Shown: positions 21,090-34,447, counted from the stretch's first letter. The stretch is 64,000 nt of DNA from Pomphorhynchus laevis (GCA_012934845.2 WNNJ02000624.1:50893-114892), one strand, 5' to 3'. The notes: generated by a model not told the origin, from the sequence alone. Program-made: numbers and translations.

Positions 21090-23990
21090 TACCTTCACGG
21101 CATTAGGTCCAGAGGGATCTGAGCCCACCGGCCGCACCAGCGCGCCGCCTTACGACATAACCATTCGAAGTCTCTCACCCCTTAAGAGTCTAGTCGAGGC
21201 GGACTATGGTCGGTAATCGCGAGGGGATGAGCTTGAGAAACCTTAGTCTTTGCTCTGGAAGACGTCCTCTAGAGAAGAAGACTAATCGCGAGATAGCCCA
21301 AGTACCCAGAAGGCGTATTTGAGTTTTCCCATTCAATGACAGATGCCGAGCCCATTTCAGACCCCGTTCCCTTCCCCCTTTAACTTTCTTCAGGATACAT
21401 ATAAGTCTATCCATGTCAACTTTCGCCGAACAGTTTACCGTGACAGTGAGCCCAAGATATTTTACTCGACCCGTGAAGATTGGGAGTGGTTGATACTTCA
21501 AAATGGAGGAGAGTTCAGAGAGTGCTCGTCTCTTAAGTTTCTTCTTTTGTTGCAGGGGCGCAATGGAAGACTATCACATGCAATTTTCCGGAGTTTCGAA
21601 TAAGATAGGATGTGGATAACTGATCTTTTAATCTTAAAAAGAATCGGCTGATGTCAGAGACTACATCTTTGCACCTGCATTCAGAAAACAGGGCTGTGGT
21701 ATCATCAGCATATACCACACGATGTTGATTGCGTTTAAAAGCCTTGAACAGAAGAATGGAGCTAGTAAGATATAAGATAGGTTTAAGTGGGAAAACTTGA
21801 GGCACACTTTGTAATAAGGTAAAACTGACGTGCATCAGGGTCGTCTTCATAGTAGAACCGGTTGCTGTACAGCAATATTATCTCCACCCTGTTTACGATT
21901 CTGGCAGGCAGCCCGATGGACCTTGGAGAGGAGATAACGAAGGGAATTGAGATGCGGTCAAATGCAGCAGACAGGTCAAGAAAAACAGCCACAGCAAGCT
22001 GATGACTGTTATCCTGACAAAACTGATGTACTTCACAAAATGTTGAATATACCGAGCGCCCTTTGACAAGCCCATGAAAACTCGATGGGACTAAGTTACG
22101 CCTACTTAAATGGTCGCGGATTTTAGACGCAAGCGATTTTTAGTAGATGGATATGAGGGAATGTTGAAGCAAAATGATCCGCAGGTCTTTAGGACATGGA
22201 AATGATTTTTCTCTATTAAAAATATACGTCTGCTACAATTGAAGTGACGGCTACTTCTCTTCTTTGATCGGCTGTCAAAAGCTGACAACCTCGAGAAGAG
22301 AGTGAAGCGATGGATTTGGAGGTGCTCGAAAGTTGGCCCCAGTACTTAAAGATATCCGTAACAGATAAGTCCTGCTGATAAAGTCACTTCAAGGCGGGAA
22401 TGGCTAGGGATTTTTTTAGATGTTGCCTGTCTATGTTGACAAGGGCTGGCGGGATATTAGTTATTTTCATCGACGCTTGTATAGGTTTGAAGTTTATAAC
22501 GCCAAGATGTGCCTGATGTTCTTTGTAGTACTAAATATATGACTCCTCCAAAACTCTATCAAGGCCTACACTACCAATTCAGCCCGATGCCCTCTCCCGC
22601 CAGCAGACAAACTTCTCCTTCTTAAATATCTCCCAGAATGAAGTCTGAGAGGGATTAAAACGAGCAATACTAGTCATGTCTCTACACAGCTGGAGCTTAT
22701 ATCTAGAACTCCAGTATCCATTCGAGAGAACCTGCCCCATGCACTCAGAGAGATTGGGAAAGTGTAGCATTTTTGCTAGGACATTGAGTTTTGTTGAAGC
22801 GTGATTGTAAATGCAACCTCTATAGAAGAAGAGGAGTAAGAAGGAGAGGCTATATACGGAGTAGAATGTGATGTTATGTGCCTTGATCAGAAGATGAGTG
22901 TGGAGGGGTTATATACAGAGTAAAGTGTGAGGCTATGTGCCTTGGGATAAATTGAGTAGTGTCCTGGGGAGGCGGATATATCGCGTCTCTTGAAAAACTA
23001 TAACGTCAGCATATCTACCAGATCTAATGCCAAGTGCGGAAGCACCTCCCGAGTTCTACCAAAGAATGTTCAGCGAAAACTGTTCATGATTACTTCCCAT
23101 TGCGATGTTAAGCCGGAAGGGGAAAGCCCTCGCCCTAGTTTGCCCTTTCTGCTATCATCCTCAACAGGAGTCATTTGCCCATGAGCATTCTCTTCATTTC
23201 CCGTTGTTGCCGTGTATTTCCAATTCTTCCCTTGGATAACTTAATAAAAGAAGGGTTGTGAGTAGATGATCTTGTTTTCTTCGAATCAGGAACTGTTGTT
23301 GTCGGAATTTGTGTCACGCCACACATTGAATTAATCAGGTTGATGATCAGGTCTTTTAATTTTTTAGATGTTGCCTGACTCTTAGCATCTATCAGACGGA
23401 TGATGTCGTGGCCGGAAAGATTATTACTAACTGAATCTAGAAGACTTGATTGGAAAAGAGCGATAACGCTTTTGATAGTTTTCGAAAGAACTGCATTTCC
23501 TGGACCAAGTCGGATGATCGCCCCTCACAGTTGGACCACTGCTGGAGTCTTTCGCATTTCCCATTTATATGATGGCCGTCAAAAGAGCCGCAGACCCCGC
23601 ATGATTGAGGTAAATGACAGCAAGACCCCTCCCAGTGCCCCCACTTATGGCAGTTATTACATTAGGATATGTTAGGTTGTCAGTATCAATAGTTGTAAAA
23701 ATAAGGTTGTGTCATAGAAAAGAGTTACAGGCAGATTTTGATAAACAGTCGGCTACATCCACTGCGGTGAAACAAAAGCAATCGACAGGGGGACGCCGTT
23801 CTTTCCTTTGATAAAGCGGTTATTAGTGATTTTAAAAAGTTTTTCAAGGGCCTGAATGTCGGCTGTATCAAGGACTGGCGGGATATTAGTTATTTTCATC
23901 GACGCTTGTATAGGTTTAAAGTTTATAAGCCAAGATGTGCCAGATGTTCTTTGCAATACTAAATATATAAGACAGCAAGGTGAGAGAAGG
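21090..23990 (-). mobile_element. LINE-A copy 1 (decayed, ORF1 + EN remnants + RT)
   Basis: The 3' end carries the family signature (ACGGCATTAGGTCCAGAGG at about 21,100). RT pieces on the minus strand: VFLDLSAAFDRISIPFVISS (21,992-), VYADDTTALFSE (21,850-) and KYLGLTVTV...SRGRLPEQRLRFLKLIPSRLP (21,501-21,190). ORF1 remnants lie at 23,956-23,753 (SMKITNIPPVLDTADIQALEKLF, VPLSIAFVS) with a zinc-knuckle trace near 23,640-23,500. The endonuclease is mostly absent or unreadable around 22,800-23,000. Many stops and frame changes. Confidence 0.75.
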
Positions 23991-24029
23991 AAAATGAAAT
24001 TATCACCTCTGATTCATAATAACTGATTT

Positions 24030-24250
24030 AGTTAAAGATGACTATGTTTTTAAGGAGTGTGAGACCATTCCGCGTGAATTTATTGTAAAACATGTAAGCC
24101 AGACGCGAAAGATTGACGAATGCCGTTTATCATCACAATGACTCATCCGTGCCAGATCCCTCACATTACTGGATGCAGAGGAGGACTGTTTTTATATTGA
24201 TCAGCGAAATTCCACAGGCAAGTGTTAAAATTTTTTGACGCTCTAATGGC
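24030..24250 (-). repeat. decayed copy of the hammerhead-bearing tandem repeat
   Basis: GTAAGCCAGACGCGAAAGA, then GTTTATCATCACAATGACTCATCCGTGCCAGATCCCTC and CTGGATGCAGAGGAGGA-like segments, match the minus-strand repeats at 46.9 kb. The ribozyme core is damaged (CGGATGA for CTGATGA, no GAAA). Single 5'/3' partial unit. Confidence 0.7.
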
Positions 24251-25017
24251 GAGGTGAATTTAATTCGAACCAGATTTTGCAGTTTCAGCATAGGGGGAAT
24301 TTCCCTAGTTCCATATTTGAATCAGACAGCAAAGCATCACTTACCTTCTCATTAGAGTTAGAATGAATACCTTGTTGAGATTTGGTGAATATAGGGATTT
24401 CGTTGGAAATTTTTTGTACGTTAATCAATTCTAATTGATTATCCTCACTGCACATTTTTTCCTCGTTTTGCATTAAATAAAGATCTTCTTAATAATTCAA
24501 CACATCTCTTACTTATGCAGCGGCTTACTAAGGCAGTGATTAGAGCATTTGTTTTTACCGTTATATGCCAGTAGTCCAGAGTCATACAAAAAGCTCTTTA
24601 ATACAGCATCATACATTCAAAGTATTTTTATACGCAAATTTTCGCCTGGGTTTGTTTTTGTAACATTTTTTGTAGTTTCGTGTTCTGTTTTTAACTTAAT
24701 ATCGTAAATTTGCAAACTACTTTATAAATTTTTGTTCTATTCTCTAGATTTAAATACAAAGTAAGCGCATTTACATATCTGTTCTTTACCGGAAAAAGTC
24801 AATGTCTTCAACAGTCAAGGTAATTTTTATTAACCATAAAGTGAATTTTTAAACGATGTCTCTATAAATTGAAATATACAAAAACACATTTGTCGTTTTT
24901 ATCATTTGAAAATGTTTACCGCTCTTTATTCATCACATATAAACGAAAAAAAATAAAATTTATCGAATTTTGATATATCTACAAGTAAAACATAATACTG
25001 ATAAATACATATATATA

Positions 25018-25091
<74 letters not shown>

Positions 25092-26150
25092 ACCACTATA
25101 TAAATGGTTACTCTCTCTCTATATACACAAAGGCAAGATAGTATTTTATAGCATTACTTAAAACAATTTATCAGAAAGAGGTTATCGGGACAGAAAACTA
25201 AGGAATAGACGCGCGTATATGAAGGTAAAAATACACACTGATGTAGCTGTACGGCATTATCGGTTGCCCCTAACAAAAATCTTTCAATTATCAAATTTAA
25301 ATAGTACAGGACGAAAAGCAACGAAAATATCGTAAAATGTATTAATTATTTTTTAAAAATAATTAATTCAAGTCTGACTTATAATTTGAATTAGGCAAAT
25401 AATATTTCATATTTTTTTCTAATTGTGCGTTCTTTGTGATATGTCTAAATCATTCAACATTTAATTTTTAATCACGATTCAAAAAAGTTTTTGCATGTCT
25501 TTTTCGTGTTTGCCTTACTATTTTTAATTGCACAAATAATATACAGTGAATTTTGTGATTTGCACTGTTCACTTATTTGATAATATTCTTTGTTTCTTTA
25601 ATACTTTCTCCAGCCCTTTCATTAAGATCTTATATATACAGAATATTATCATTATCACTTTGACACACCGTTTATAATATATTTTATATTTACATATTTA
25701 TATATTTTATATATTATAAAATAATTTATTATATTTTAATTAAGTAAATTAACTAAATATATACTTGTTCATTCTAAAACTTATCAACCAGCTTGGGATT
25801 CGGAATGTTCAATAAAAAACAACTCAAGTAATGATCAAGAAACTAAACTGAATAAGTTTTTGATTTAGATTTTGCGTTTTACATATATTTTTACATATTG
25901 TTTTAGTGTAACTCTTCAATATCTTAAATTATTTTGATTCTTTATAATATTAATACTCTTAGATGCTGATTTAAAAATACAATTTGTGTCTAAATGTATA
26001 TTTTAACAAACACGGCCTCAAAATTCCTCGTTATTATGACATTGCATATAAATGAATAAATAAATAAAAACTGTTAAATAATAAGCTACCACTACTAAAA
26101 AGTTTGAAAATAAAAATATCAGAAAGACAGAAAAGAAAAACAAAATGTCA
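24251..26150. other. AT-rich stretch with a (TA)n microsatellite
   Basis: Apart from a TA run at about 25,020-25,087, nothing is recognisable. Long T-runs and palindromic TATATTTTATAT segments lie near 25,680-25,730. A 62-codon minus-strand frame at 24,285-24,473 has no motif. Confidence 0.5.
25020..25087. repeat. (TA)n microsatellite
   Basis: About 33 uninterrupted TA units. Confidence 0.95.
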
Positions 26151-26164
26151 GTTCTTTATGTCTT

Positions 26165-26350
26165 CATTTGTCTTCACGGCCTCAGGTCCAGTGGATCGGA
26201 ACTCTCCAGGCAATTCAACATGCCGCTCTCCGACTGAACAATCCGGGTCTTTCACCCCCCCCCCAAAGAATCCAATCGAGGCGGACTATGCTCGATAATC
26301 GCGAGATTAGGAGCTTAAGAAGCCTCACTCTTTGCCCTAGGGGACGTCCC
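26165..26350 (-). mobile_element. LINE-A 3' end fragment, severely 5' truncated
   Basis: About 185 bp matching the 3' ends of the other LINE-A copies (CACGGCCTCAGGTCCAG at 26,175; GGCGGACTATGCTCG; CCCTAGGGGACGTCC). Only the last codons of ORF2 and the 3'UTR remain. Confidence 0.8.
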
Positions 26351-26806
26351 CTCATTACATCTGGTCATTTTTATATAACATTAATCTCATTTGTTTAACA
26401 CTAGATAATTTTGCATATAGTTTCATTACTAAGTAAGTAAGGGTTTTCCTAAATAACTAAACACAAGGATAACCGACAGAAACAGAGATAACAGAAAGCA
26501 AAAAACTAGACGAAAACAAATCAATAATGACATTGTTAGTCTTCCTACATGACTCACGGCCTTAGATACAGGGAGATCTGAGCCCTACAACCAATCCAAC
26601 ACGCCGCCTTCCGACTGAACCACCCGAGGTCTTTCATCCCCCCCGAAGAATTCAATTGAGACGGACTATGATTGGTAAACGAGAGACGAAGAGCTTAAGA
26701 AACCTTAGCCTTTGATCTGGGGGGCGTCCTCTCGAAGAGATACTAATCCCGAGATTGCCCAAGTGCCCTAAAGGCGCACCTGGTTTTTCCCTTTCAATGA
26801 CATATG

Positions 26807-27475
26807 TTAAGCCAGTTTCGAGAACCACTTAGCTTTCTTTAGGATACGTTTGAGTCTATCCAGGTCAGCGTTCGCTTTCCAGTTCACCGTAACGGTGAAC
26901 CCCAGGTATTTTACTCGACCCGTGAAGATGGGGAGTGGTTGAGACTGTAAAATGGAGGAGAGTGCAGAGAGTACAAATCTCTTAAGTTTTTGCTTTGTAA
27001 CAGGAAAACCATGAAAGACTACCACCTGCGATTTTGAGGAGTTTAAAATATAATTGGATTGGGGTAGCTGGTCTTTTAATCTTGAAAAGAAACGGCTGAT
27101 GTCAGAGACTACGACTTTACACCTGCGTCCAGTGAGCATGGCTATGGTGTCATCAGCGTACACCACTAGACGTTGTTCGCGTTCGAATATTTTAAATAGA
27201 ATAATTGAGGCAGCAAGATACAAGATTGGAGAAAGTGGTGAACCTTGAGGCACACCCGTAATAGGGTAGAACTGACGCGCATCAGGGTCGTCTTCATAAT
27301 AAAATCGCTTGGTGTACAGCAGTATCTCCACCCTGTTCACTATTCTCGCAGGCAACCCGTGGGACCTGAGAGAAGAGATAACAATATGAATGGAGATACG
27401 GTTAAATGCACCGAAAAAATTAAGGAAAACTGCCACAGCTAGATGATGACTGTACTCCTGACAAAACCGATGCAC
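26807..27475 (-). pseudogene. LINE-A RT (copy 2)
   Basis: About 222 residues on the minus strand: VAVFLNFFGAFNRIS (altered AFDR box), GLPARIVNRVEILLYTKRFYYEDD, PITGVPQGSPLSPILYLAAS, LVVYADDTIAML and KYLGFTVTVNW. The catalytic YADD is intact here. Open at both ends only to frame changes, so non-functional as a whole. Confidence 0.85.
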
Positions 27476-28255
27476 TTCACCAACTGCTGAATAGACCGAG
27501 CGACAAACCAGTGAAAACCTGAAGAGATCAAATTACGCTTACTTTAATAGTCGCAGATCTTACGCGCAAGCGCTTTTTCGTAAATCAATATGAGGGCATT
27601 TTGAATCGAAATGTGTCGCAGATCTTTAGGACATAGAACAGGATTTTTCTTAGGAAAAAAAAGTTTACTAATATTGATGCCTGCTACATCAGATGGGGAT
27701 GCTAAAAGCACTGTGACGGCCACCTCTCTTCTCTGATCGGCTATCAAAAGCTGACAGACTTAGAAGAAAGTGAAACGACGGATTTGGAGGTGCCCGGAAG
27801 TGGACCCCAGGAATTAAGAATATCCGTAACAGATAGATCCTTACTCCTGAAGTTACACCAAGGCGGGATTGGTTGAGGTGATAGAGTGGCCCCATAGTTG
27901 TGTAGGGCTAGTGACTCCACCAAAACGTTTTCAAGGCCTACATTTCCTATCCAACACAATGCTCTATCCTTTCAACAAACAAACTTCTTGAAAATCTTCC
28001 AAAAGAAAGACTGAGAAGGATTAAGGCGAGCAATACTCATCCTATCCCTACTCAGCTGAAACCTATATCTAGTGCTCCAGTATTCATTCGAGAGAGCCTG
28101 TCTGGCGAAACATAGATCAGGGAGGTTAAGCGATTTCGGTAGGACCTTGAGTTTCGTCTACGTGGGATTGTATATACGACCTTTATAGGTAGTCGATAAA
28201 ATCGCGGTAGCTTGCGAAAAGATGTAGGTATTAAATTCGGTCAGACTCCCATTTC

Positions 28256-28687
28256 CTATTCTGGGAAAGAGTTGGATAGCCGCTTGAAAAAAGGCCACTC
28301 TGATCGGATCAAAGTTAAACCTCCTTCGAAGCAACATATTAGGTCATGAGAGGTGAACAAATTTTGGCGCGACTGCTCAGTACATAGGGGTTTTAACAGC
28401 CACCTCGAGTGAAGCAGTAAAATGTCAAGTATAGAATTCGTTGATGTGCAATGAAAGGTAGGGGACGGAAGTTTGTGAATACGATAAGCGTTCCTAGCTC
28501 TACGAAGTGCTGCATTGATCCAACGACCAGTTCTATCGTTGGAATCCCCAAGTATCACGTCATAGCCGCTATCGATAATACTATCCAGGAGGTCACGGTT
28601 TTTGTGTATCTCCCCTGGACGGATGTAGACATTGGCTAGACTGATGCGTTTACCGTTTTTACAGAGTGAAATTACTAAACAAGACAT
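28256..28687 (-). pseudogene. LINE-A APE-type endonuclease fragment (copy 2)
   Basis: SLCKNGKRISLANVYIRPGEIHKN, GYDVILGDSNDRTGRW (GDFN box altered to GDSN) and SILDILLLH match exonuclease-endonuclease-phosphatase motifs. The matching start of ORF2 is seen in copy 3 at 32,774. Confidence 0.75.
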
Positions 28688-29965
28688 GGCCGGACATGAA
28701 TAGTTTTATAGGATGGAGAACCTTAACGAGCACTTAACTAAGGTCAAGAGTCTTTGAGATGAAGAGGAGTGAGCTGGGGTTTTGTACGGAGTATAGTGGG
28801 AACAAATGTGCTTTGGAATAAATCGAATAATGTTCAGGGGATACGGATAGACCGCGTCTCCTGAAGGACTATAACATCTGCATCTCTACCGGATAAAAGT
28901 CTAAGGGCAGAATCACCTCCCGAATTCCACTGAAGGATATTCAGTGAAAAAGACTCACGAGTACACTGCATTGTGATGGAATAGTTGGAAGTGAGACTGC
29001 CGATTTAGACAGATCCAGGAACGGAAAGTTTTTTCTTTCCGACACTAGCGCCGTCCAAGGTGGGTACGCCCATGGGCAGCATCTTCATTTCCCCGAGCGG
29101 CTACTCTCTTCCCCTTTAGAATCTTCCCAACTTCAAGGTGGGATGCGCCGAAGCCCTCTTTTTCTTTGACTAAGGAACATCAATAGGTATAGACGATACC
29201 GGATTTGAGCTTATGGCGGAGAGAAGGGTAGCTACCAAATCTTCTACCTCCTTGATGACCGTTTTGACACGCTCATCCTCAATACGAAGTTAGTCGCTGT
29301 CAGCCATTTGCAAGGCTTTATGAGCAAATGTTTCGATGAACTTCGCCGGAGCTTGCTTGATGAACGAGTTACAATAATTTTTGAAGTGAATGTATTGTCG
29401 TGACTAGGCTGGATAGCTCCCACCGCAGTTGGAATAGATGGGGGAGCCATACACTTTTCTTCTGAAATTAGTGCCTGACAGGAAGAAGAGCAGCAAATAC
29501 CGCATGTTTTCGGTTTGCCGCAGCTGGAAGCCCAGTGCCCCCACGCGTGGCACTGGTTGCAATGCGGGAAAGTATGTTCATCCGTGTTTAAAACCGAAAA
29601 CCTAGGTTGTACCCAAAAAAGGTTTGAAGGCCGTCTTTGAAAGAATTTCCGCCTGTTCTGTTGGTGCGGAACAAAAACCTATAGGCAGAGGGAATCCGTT
29701 TTTCCCCATGACTGTTCGAAGATTCAATACTTTAAATATAGATTGAAGATCTTATGTCATTCACTTCTAAGTGACTGGGAAGATTTAAAATTTTAATTGA
29801 AGCCAGTATCGGTCTTACCTGGATTATGCTTATATCATTAAGTTTAGAATCAAAGAAGTTCACATAGCTTTTTAATATTACATGTGTTGCAAAAGAAATT
29901 TTAATATCGGTTTCAAAAAATTTAATAAAATTGAACAAAATTTGTTTGTGTATTTATTGGCAAAA

Positions 29966-30344
29966 GGTCGTAAGAAAGTATTGAACAGATAATGCCTTTC
30001 AATAGGCTTTTATATTTTTATAATAACAAGGTTTTAAACTTTGGGATGGGAGGGAGTACATCCACACCCTCCGTAACAATTGAAACGTTCTGACCTTATT
30101 TCCAACAATTTCGTTTTAATTTTACCTTTATTGGGACACTTTCGGAGAAAATTTGACTTGTTTCCATTGGTAAACTGCATAATTTTGAAGCTCCGAAAGT
30201 GCACAAAAATAATAATAACGATTTGTTTACAAAAAAAATAAATGCAGGATAAATAGGTTAGAGAAATAGGCTAGAAAAGACAAAAAAAATAACAGAAAAA
30301 ATAAAAGGTTTATTATCATCTTCCTTCCGTTTCTATAATAATCA
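29966..30344. other. spacer between two LINE-A copies
   Basis: AT-rich sequence; no motif seen apart from TTTTATAATAAC-type low complexity. Confidence 0.4.
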
Positions 30345-30399
30345 CAACCTCAGGTCCGGAGGGATCTAAGCCACATTGACAATCCAACACGCCGCTCTT

Positions 30400-32263
30400 C
30401 GACTGAACCATCGGAGATCTTCCCCCCCCCGAAGAGTCCAATCGAGGCGGACTATGCTGGGTAAACGAGAGACGAAGAGCTTGAGAAGCCTTAGCCTTTG
30501 CTCTGAGGGACGTCCTCTTGAAAAGAAGACTAATCCTGAGATAGCCCAAGTGCCCAAGAGGCGAACCTGAGTTTTCCTTTTCAATGACAGATGCTGGGCG
30601 TGTTTCAGGGCCCACCTAGCTCTCTTCAGGATACGTTCAAGTTTATCCAGATCGGCTTTCGCTTACCAGTTCACTGTAACGGTTAACCCCAGGTATTTTA
30701 CTCTACTCGTGAAGACAGGGAGTGGTTGATTAGTCAAAATAGATGAGAGTTCAGAGAGTGCTAATCTCTTAAGTTTTTCCTTTGTTACTAGGGCGCCATG
30801 AAAGACAACCACCTGCGATTTAATGGAGTTTAGAATAAGATTGAACTTGGGAAACTGGTCTTTTAATCTTAAAAGAATCGGCTGATGTCCGAGACTACGT
30901 ATTTGGGCCTGCGTAGAGAACAGGGTTGTGGTATCATCAGCGTATACCACTAGACGTTGTTCGCGTTTAAATATTTTAAAGAGTTTAAAGGAAGCAGCAA
31001 GCAACAAGATAAGATAAAGAGGGGATCCTTGGGGCACATCCGTAATAGGGTAGAACTGACGCGCATTAGAGTCATCTTCATAATAGAATTGCTTGGTGTA
31101 CAGCAGTATCTCCACTTTGTTAACAATTCTCGCAGGCAACCCAATGGACCTTAGAGAAGAGATAACAAAAGGATTGGAGATGCGGTCAAATGCAGTAGAA
31201 AAATCAAGACAAACATCCACAGCAAGTTGATGACTATTCTCCTGACAAAAGTGATGCACTTCACTTACAGCTGAATTGATCGAGCGACTTTGACGAACCC
31301 ATGGAAACCTGGTGGAATTAAATTTCGCCTACTCAAATGATCGCGGATTCTACGCGCAAGCGCTTTTCCGTAGATCGAGACGAGGGAATTTTGAATCGAA
31401 ATAAGCCGCAGGTCTTTAGGGCATGAGACGGGATACTTGTCTACTAATGTTGATGCCGACCACATCGGATAAGGCAGCTAAAAGCATTGTAACGGCCAAT
31501 TCTCTTCCGTGATCGGCTGTCAAAAGCTGACAGACACGAGAAGAGAGTGGAGCGACAGATTTGGAGGTGCCCGGAAGAGCCCCCAGGAGTTAAGAATACC
31601 TGTGACAGATAGATCTTTACTCCTGAAGTTACTCCAACGTGGGATCGGCTGAGGTGATTGAGTGGCTCCATAATTGTGTTGAGATAGTGACTCCTTCAAA
31701 GATTGGTCAAGACCTATTTTACAATCCAACCCAATGCCTTATCTCTCCAACAGACAAACTTCTCCTTCTTGAATATCTTCCAGAAGGAAGACTGGGCAGG
31801 ATTAAGCAAATCAATGCTTGTCATATCTTTACCCAGTTTAAACCTATATCTAGTGCTCCAATATTCTTTCGAGAACTTGCCTGGCAGAAACAGAGAGATT
31901 GGGAAGACGAAGCATATACGCCTAGGTCTTGAGTTTTGTCGGAGTGGGACTGTAAACACGACCTTTATAGGCTGTCGAAAGCATTGCGGTAGCTTGCGAA
32001 GAGAGCTAGGAATTAAATTCGGTTAGACTCTCCTTCCCAATTCGGGGGAAGCGTTGGATAGCTGCCTTAAAGAAAGCCACTCTGATTGGATCAAAGTAGA
32101 ATATTCTTCTAAGCAGCATATCTTCTTTCAACCACCAGTGCATTAGGTCATGAGAGGTGAACAGATGTTGACGAGACTGCTCCGTACAGTAGAGATTTTA
32201 ACAACCACCTCTCATGGAGCAGTAATAGGTCGAGGACTGAATTCGATGATGTGCAATCAAAGG
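30400..32263. repeat. left arm of a large inverted repeat (partner 35,659-37,522)
   Basis: Positions in the two arms add up to 67,922 throughout (for example 30,663 with 37,259 and 31,714 with 36,208). All translated frames in the two arms that I compared are the same, including out-of-frame ones. Arms of about 1.86 kb are separated by 3.4 kb. Similarity falls off at 32,257/35,665 and around 30,390/37,530. Confidence 0.85.
30663..31259 (-). pseudogene. LINE-A RT (copy 3)
   Basis: 198 residues: VCLDFSTAFDRISNPFVISS, GLPARIVNKVEILLYTKQF, VPQGSPLYLILLLAAS, LVVYADDTTTLF and KYLGLTVTVNW. The same 198 residues are encoded at 36,663-37,259 on the other strand. Confidence 0.85.
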
Positions 32264-32324
32264 TGGGAGACGGTTGTTTGTAAATAAGATAACCGTTCAT
32301 GGCTCTTCGGAGTGCTGCATTGAT

Positions 32325-32774
32325 TCAACGACCAGTTCTGTCGTTGAAGTCGCCAAGTTCAATGTCATATCCGCTGTCAATAATCCTATCCAGAAGGTCC
32401 TGGTTCTTGTGAATCTCCCCTGAACGGATGTAGACATTGGCTAGACTTAGGCGTTTACCGTTCTTACAGAGTGAAACTACAAAGCAAGAAAGGTCTGGAC
32501 AAGAATAGTTGAGAAGGGACCATCTTAAGGAGCATTTAACTAAAGTTAAAGACCTTGAGATGACGAGGAGTGAAATGGGGGTGATGTACAGGGTATAGTG
32601 GGGACAAATGTGCTTTAGTAAGAATCGAGTAATGTCCTGGGGGAGCCGGATAGACCGCGTCTCCTGAAGGACTATAACATCTGCATCTCTACCAGATAGA
32701 AGTCTAAGGGCAGAAGCTCCTCCCGAATTCCACTGAAAAATATTAAGTGAAAAAGGCTCACGAGTACACTGCAT
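32325..32774 (-). pseudogene. LINE-A ORF2 start and endonuclease (copy 3)
   Basis: MQCTREPFSLNIFQWNSGG at 32,774 is the first part of an APE endonuclease. Then VIVLQETRSIRLP, LANVYIRSGEIHKNQD and IELGDFNDRTGR (intact GDFN). It marks the ORF2 start for the family. Confidence 0.8.
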
Positions 32775-33044
32775 TGTGCTAGGTCAGCTGTATGAGATTG
32801 CCTCATCCCTAGACGGAATTAGGGATGGAAGGGTTACCCCCTCCACCACTAGCGCCAACCAGAGCGGGCACTTGCCCACGGGCATTTTCTTCATTTCCCT
32901 TAGGGGCCGCTTTTTTCTTAAATACTCTACCTATCTTTATAGGGGGATGATGTGGGCCAAGCCCCTCCCTCCCATTTTCTTTGATATTGGTGTATCAGCG
33001 GACTTTGGAATCTGCGGCGATGCATAAAATGCTGATGTCAACAC

Positions 33045-33895
33045 CTAAATGAGGTCCTTAAGTTTTTTGAAAGCAGATTGGATTTTATTGTCAGTAATTT
33101 TTAAACGATCAGTGTCCGACATTTTAGCCGAAACATTCGAGAACGAGTATTCCTTAACTGCCCTACGTACTTTTGAACTGAACATTTTTTCATATGTTTT
33201 GAAAACTGGACATCCGCGGGACCAGGCGGGGTGGGCCCCGCAGTTAGTGCATAAGGGGGTAGGAAGCGTTCCTCTTTCCCGATTTAATGCTGTGGCCCAC
33301 GCCACAGATTCCTCAGCTGAGAGGCTGAGAGCATGTAGACGACCAGTGCCCCCACGCGTGACAACGGTTGCAGTCGGGGTAGGTAAAGGAGTAAGATGTA
33401 ATAAGTTCGAAGAACGGATTGAACTCCAAAAAGAGGTTCAGATTGCACTTTGAGAGGATCTCAGCCTGCTCCGACGGGGCTGATGCAAAACCGATTGCCA
33501 ACGGCTGACCACTTTTACCGGTAAGGGGTCTTAGTGAAGTGAGACCATACTTAGCCGCTAACTCAGATATTTCAACACTATCCATGGGCGCGGTAAGTTG
33601 GTTATTTTTATGGAGGTCATAACTGGCTTAACTGTAGCTAAGCCAAGCATGGCCATATTTTCATTAAATATTTAACATACTCCCTAAGGAGATCACTCGT
33701 AGCGAATGAGACTTTGATCCCAGCTTCATATGTCCGCACAGACTTAATTTCTATTCTATTATTGTATCTCTCTGGGAATGATTTCAGAAAAATCTTTAAT
33801 ACAACATTACGAGCCTGTGGCTCTTTTAGAATAATGATTACCAAATTATGTAGTTTGGGAATTGGGGAGTACCCCTTACCTCTAGAGTCAACCAA
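33045..33895 (-). pseudogene. LINE-A ORF1 (copy 3), frameshifted
   Basis: Frames at 33,895-33,638, 33,585-33,313 and 33,305-33,045 give LHNLVIIILKEPQARNVVLKIF, LTSLRPLTGKSGQPLAIGF and FTYPDCNRCHAWGHWSSTC (zinc knuckle). Then CTNCGAHPAWSRGCPVFKTYE, a second cysteine knuckle. Equivalent pieces are seen in copy 5. The product is an RNA-binding ORF1 protein with paired knuckles. Confidence 0.75.
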
Positions 33896-34129
33896 AATAT
33901 TACTTATTTTGTCTTTAAAAAAACAGCGAAATACCTTCTTTACCAGCAGTTCTTTTTCGATTTTCCATGGAATTTAGCTGCATTTTTGATAAATTCGGTT
34001 GAAAACTGTTTGATAGCTCCGACAGTGTGCTGAATGACATGATAATTTTGCTCTATTTTGTGCAAAAGTGAGGCCGTGTTGTGCAAACGTAATGGCGTGT
34101 TGTGCAAAGTAATAGTGTTGTGAGCAGTA

Positions 34130-34262
34130 ATGAAATACCAGCATAGTCCGCGCCTTTTGGATTCTTCGGGGAGGGGGGTGAATGACTCCGAATGGTTCAG
34201 TCGGAGGGCGGAGTGTTGGATCGGTTGGGGGCTCAGATCCCCCTGGACCTGAGGCCATAGAA
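34130..34262 (+). mobile_element. LINE-A 3' end fragment on the plus strand
   Basis: CATAGTCCGCGCC..., GGTTCAGTCGGAGGGCGGAG and CCTGGACCTGAGGCC form the last ORF2 codons and 3' signature of LINE-A, 5' truncated to about 130 bp. It sits between the 5' ends of copies 3 and 5. Confidence 0.75.
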
Positions 34263-34447
34263 GAATGGACAAAAGACTATCAAATCTGAACATCTTTGAC
34301 TGTTTTGAATCTCATCTGACTATCTTTTTGTCTTGACGGTTTTCTTATTTATCTAACAAAGTCTTTATTTATTTATTAGTAATGAAATTGTAATTTTGTG
34401 CGACGGAGCTATCAAAAGATTTCAACAAAACGAGTTTTTTAAGCAAA

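Larger units (their letters stand above)
26550..29965 (-). mobile_element. LINE-A copy 2 (ORF1, EN, RT; decayed)
   Basis: The most complete single LINE-A copy after the inverted pair. Minus-strand order: ORF1 remnants 29,938-29,240 (KSYVNFFDSKLNDISIIQVRP, zinc knuckle CNQCHAWGHWAS-like near 29,560-29,520); endonuclease 28,687-28,256; RT 27,475-26,807; 3' signature GGCCTTAGATACAGG at about 26,560. Frame changes separate the parts. Confidence 0.8.
30345..34060 (-). mobile_element. LINE-A copy 3, near full length, decayed
   Basis: Minus-strand order: 5'UTR (GTCGGAGCTATCAAA at about 34,020), ORF1 33,895-33,045, ORF2 endonuclease 32,774-32,325, RT 31,465-30,663, C-terminus to 30,316, and 3' end with AACCTCAGGTCCGG near 30,350. 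The ORF1 start resembles that of copy 5. The inner part of this copy (30,400-32,263) is mirrored in copy 5. Multiple frame changes. Confidence 0.8.
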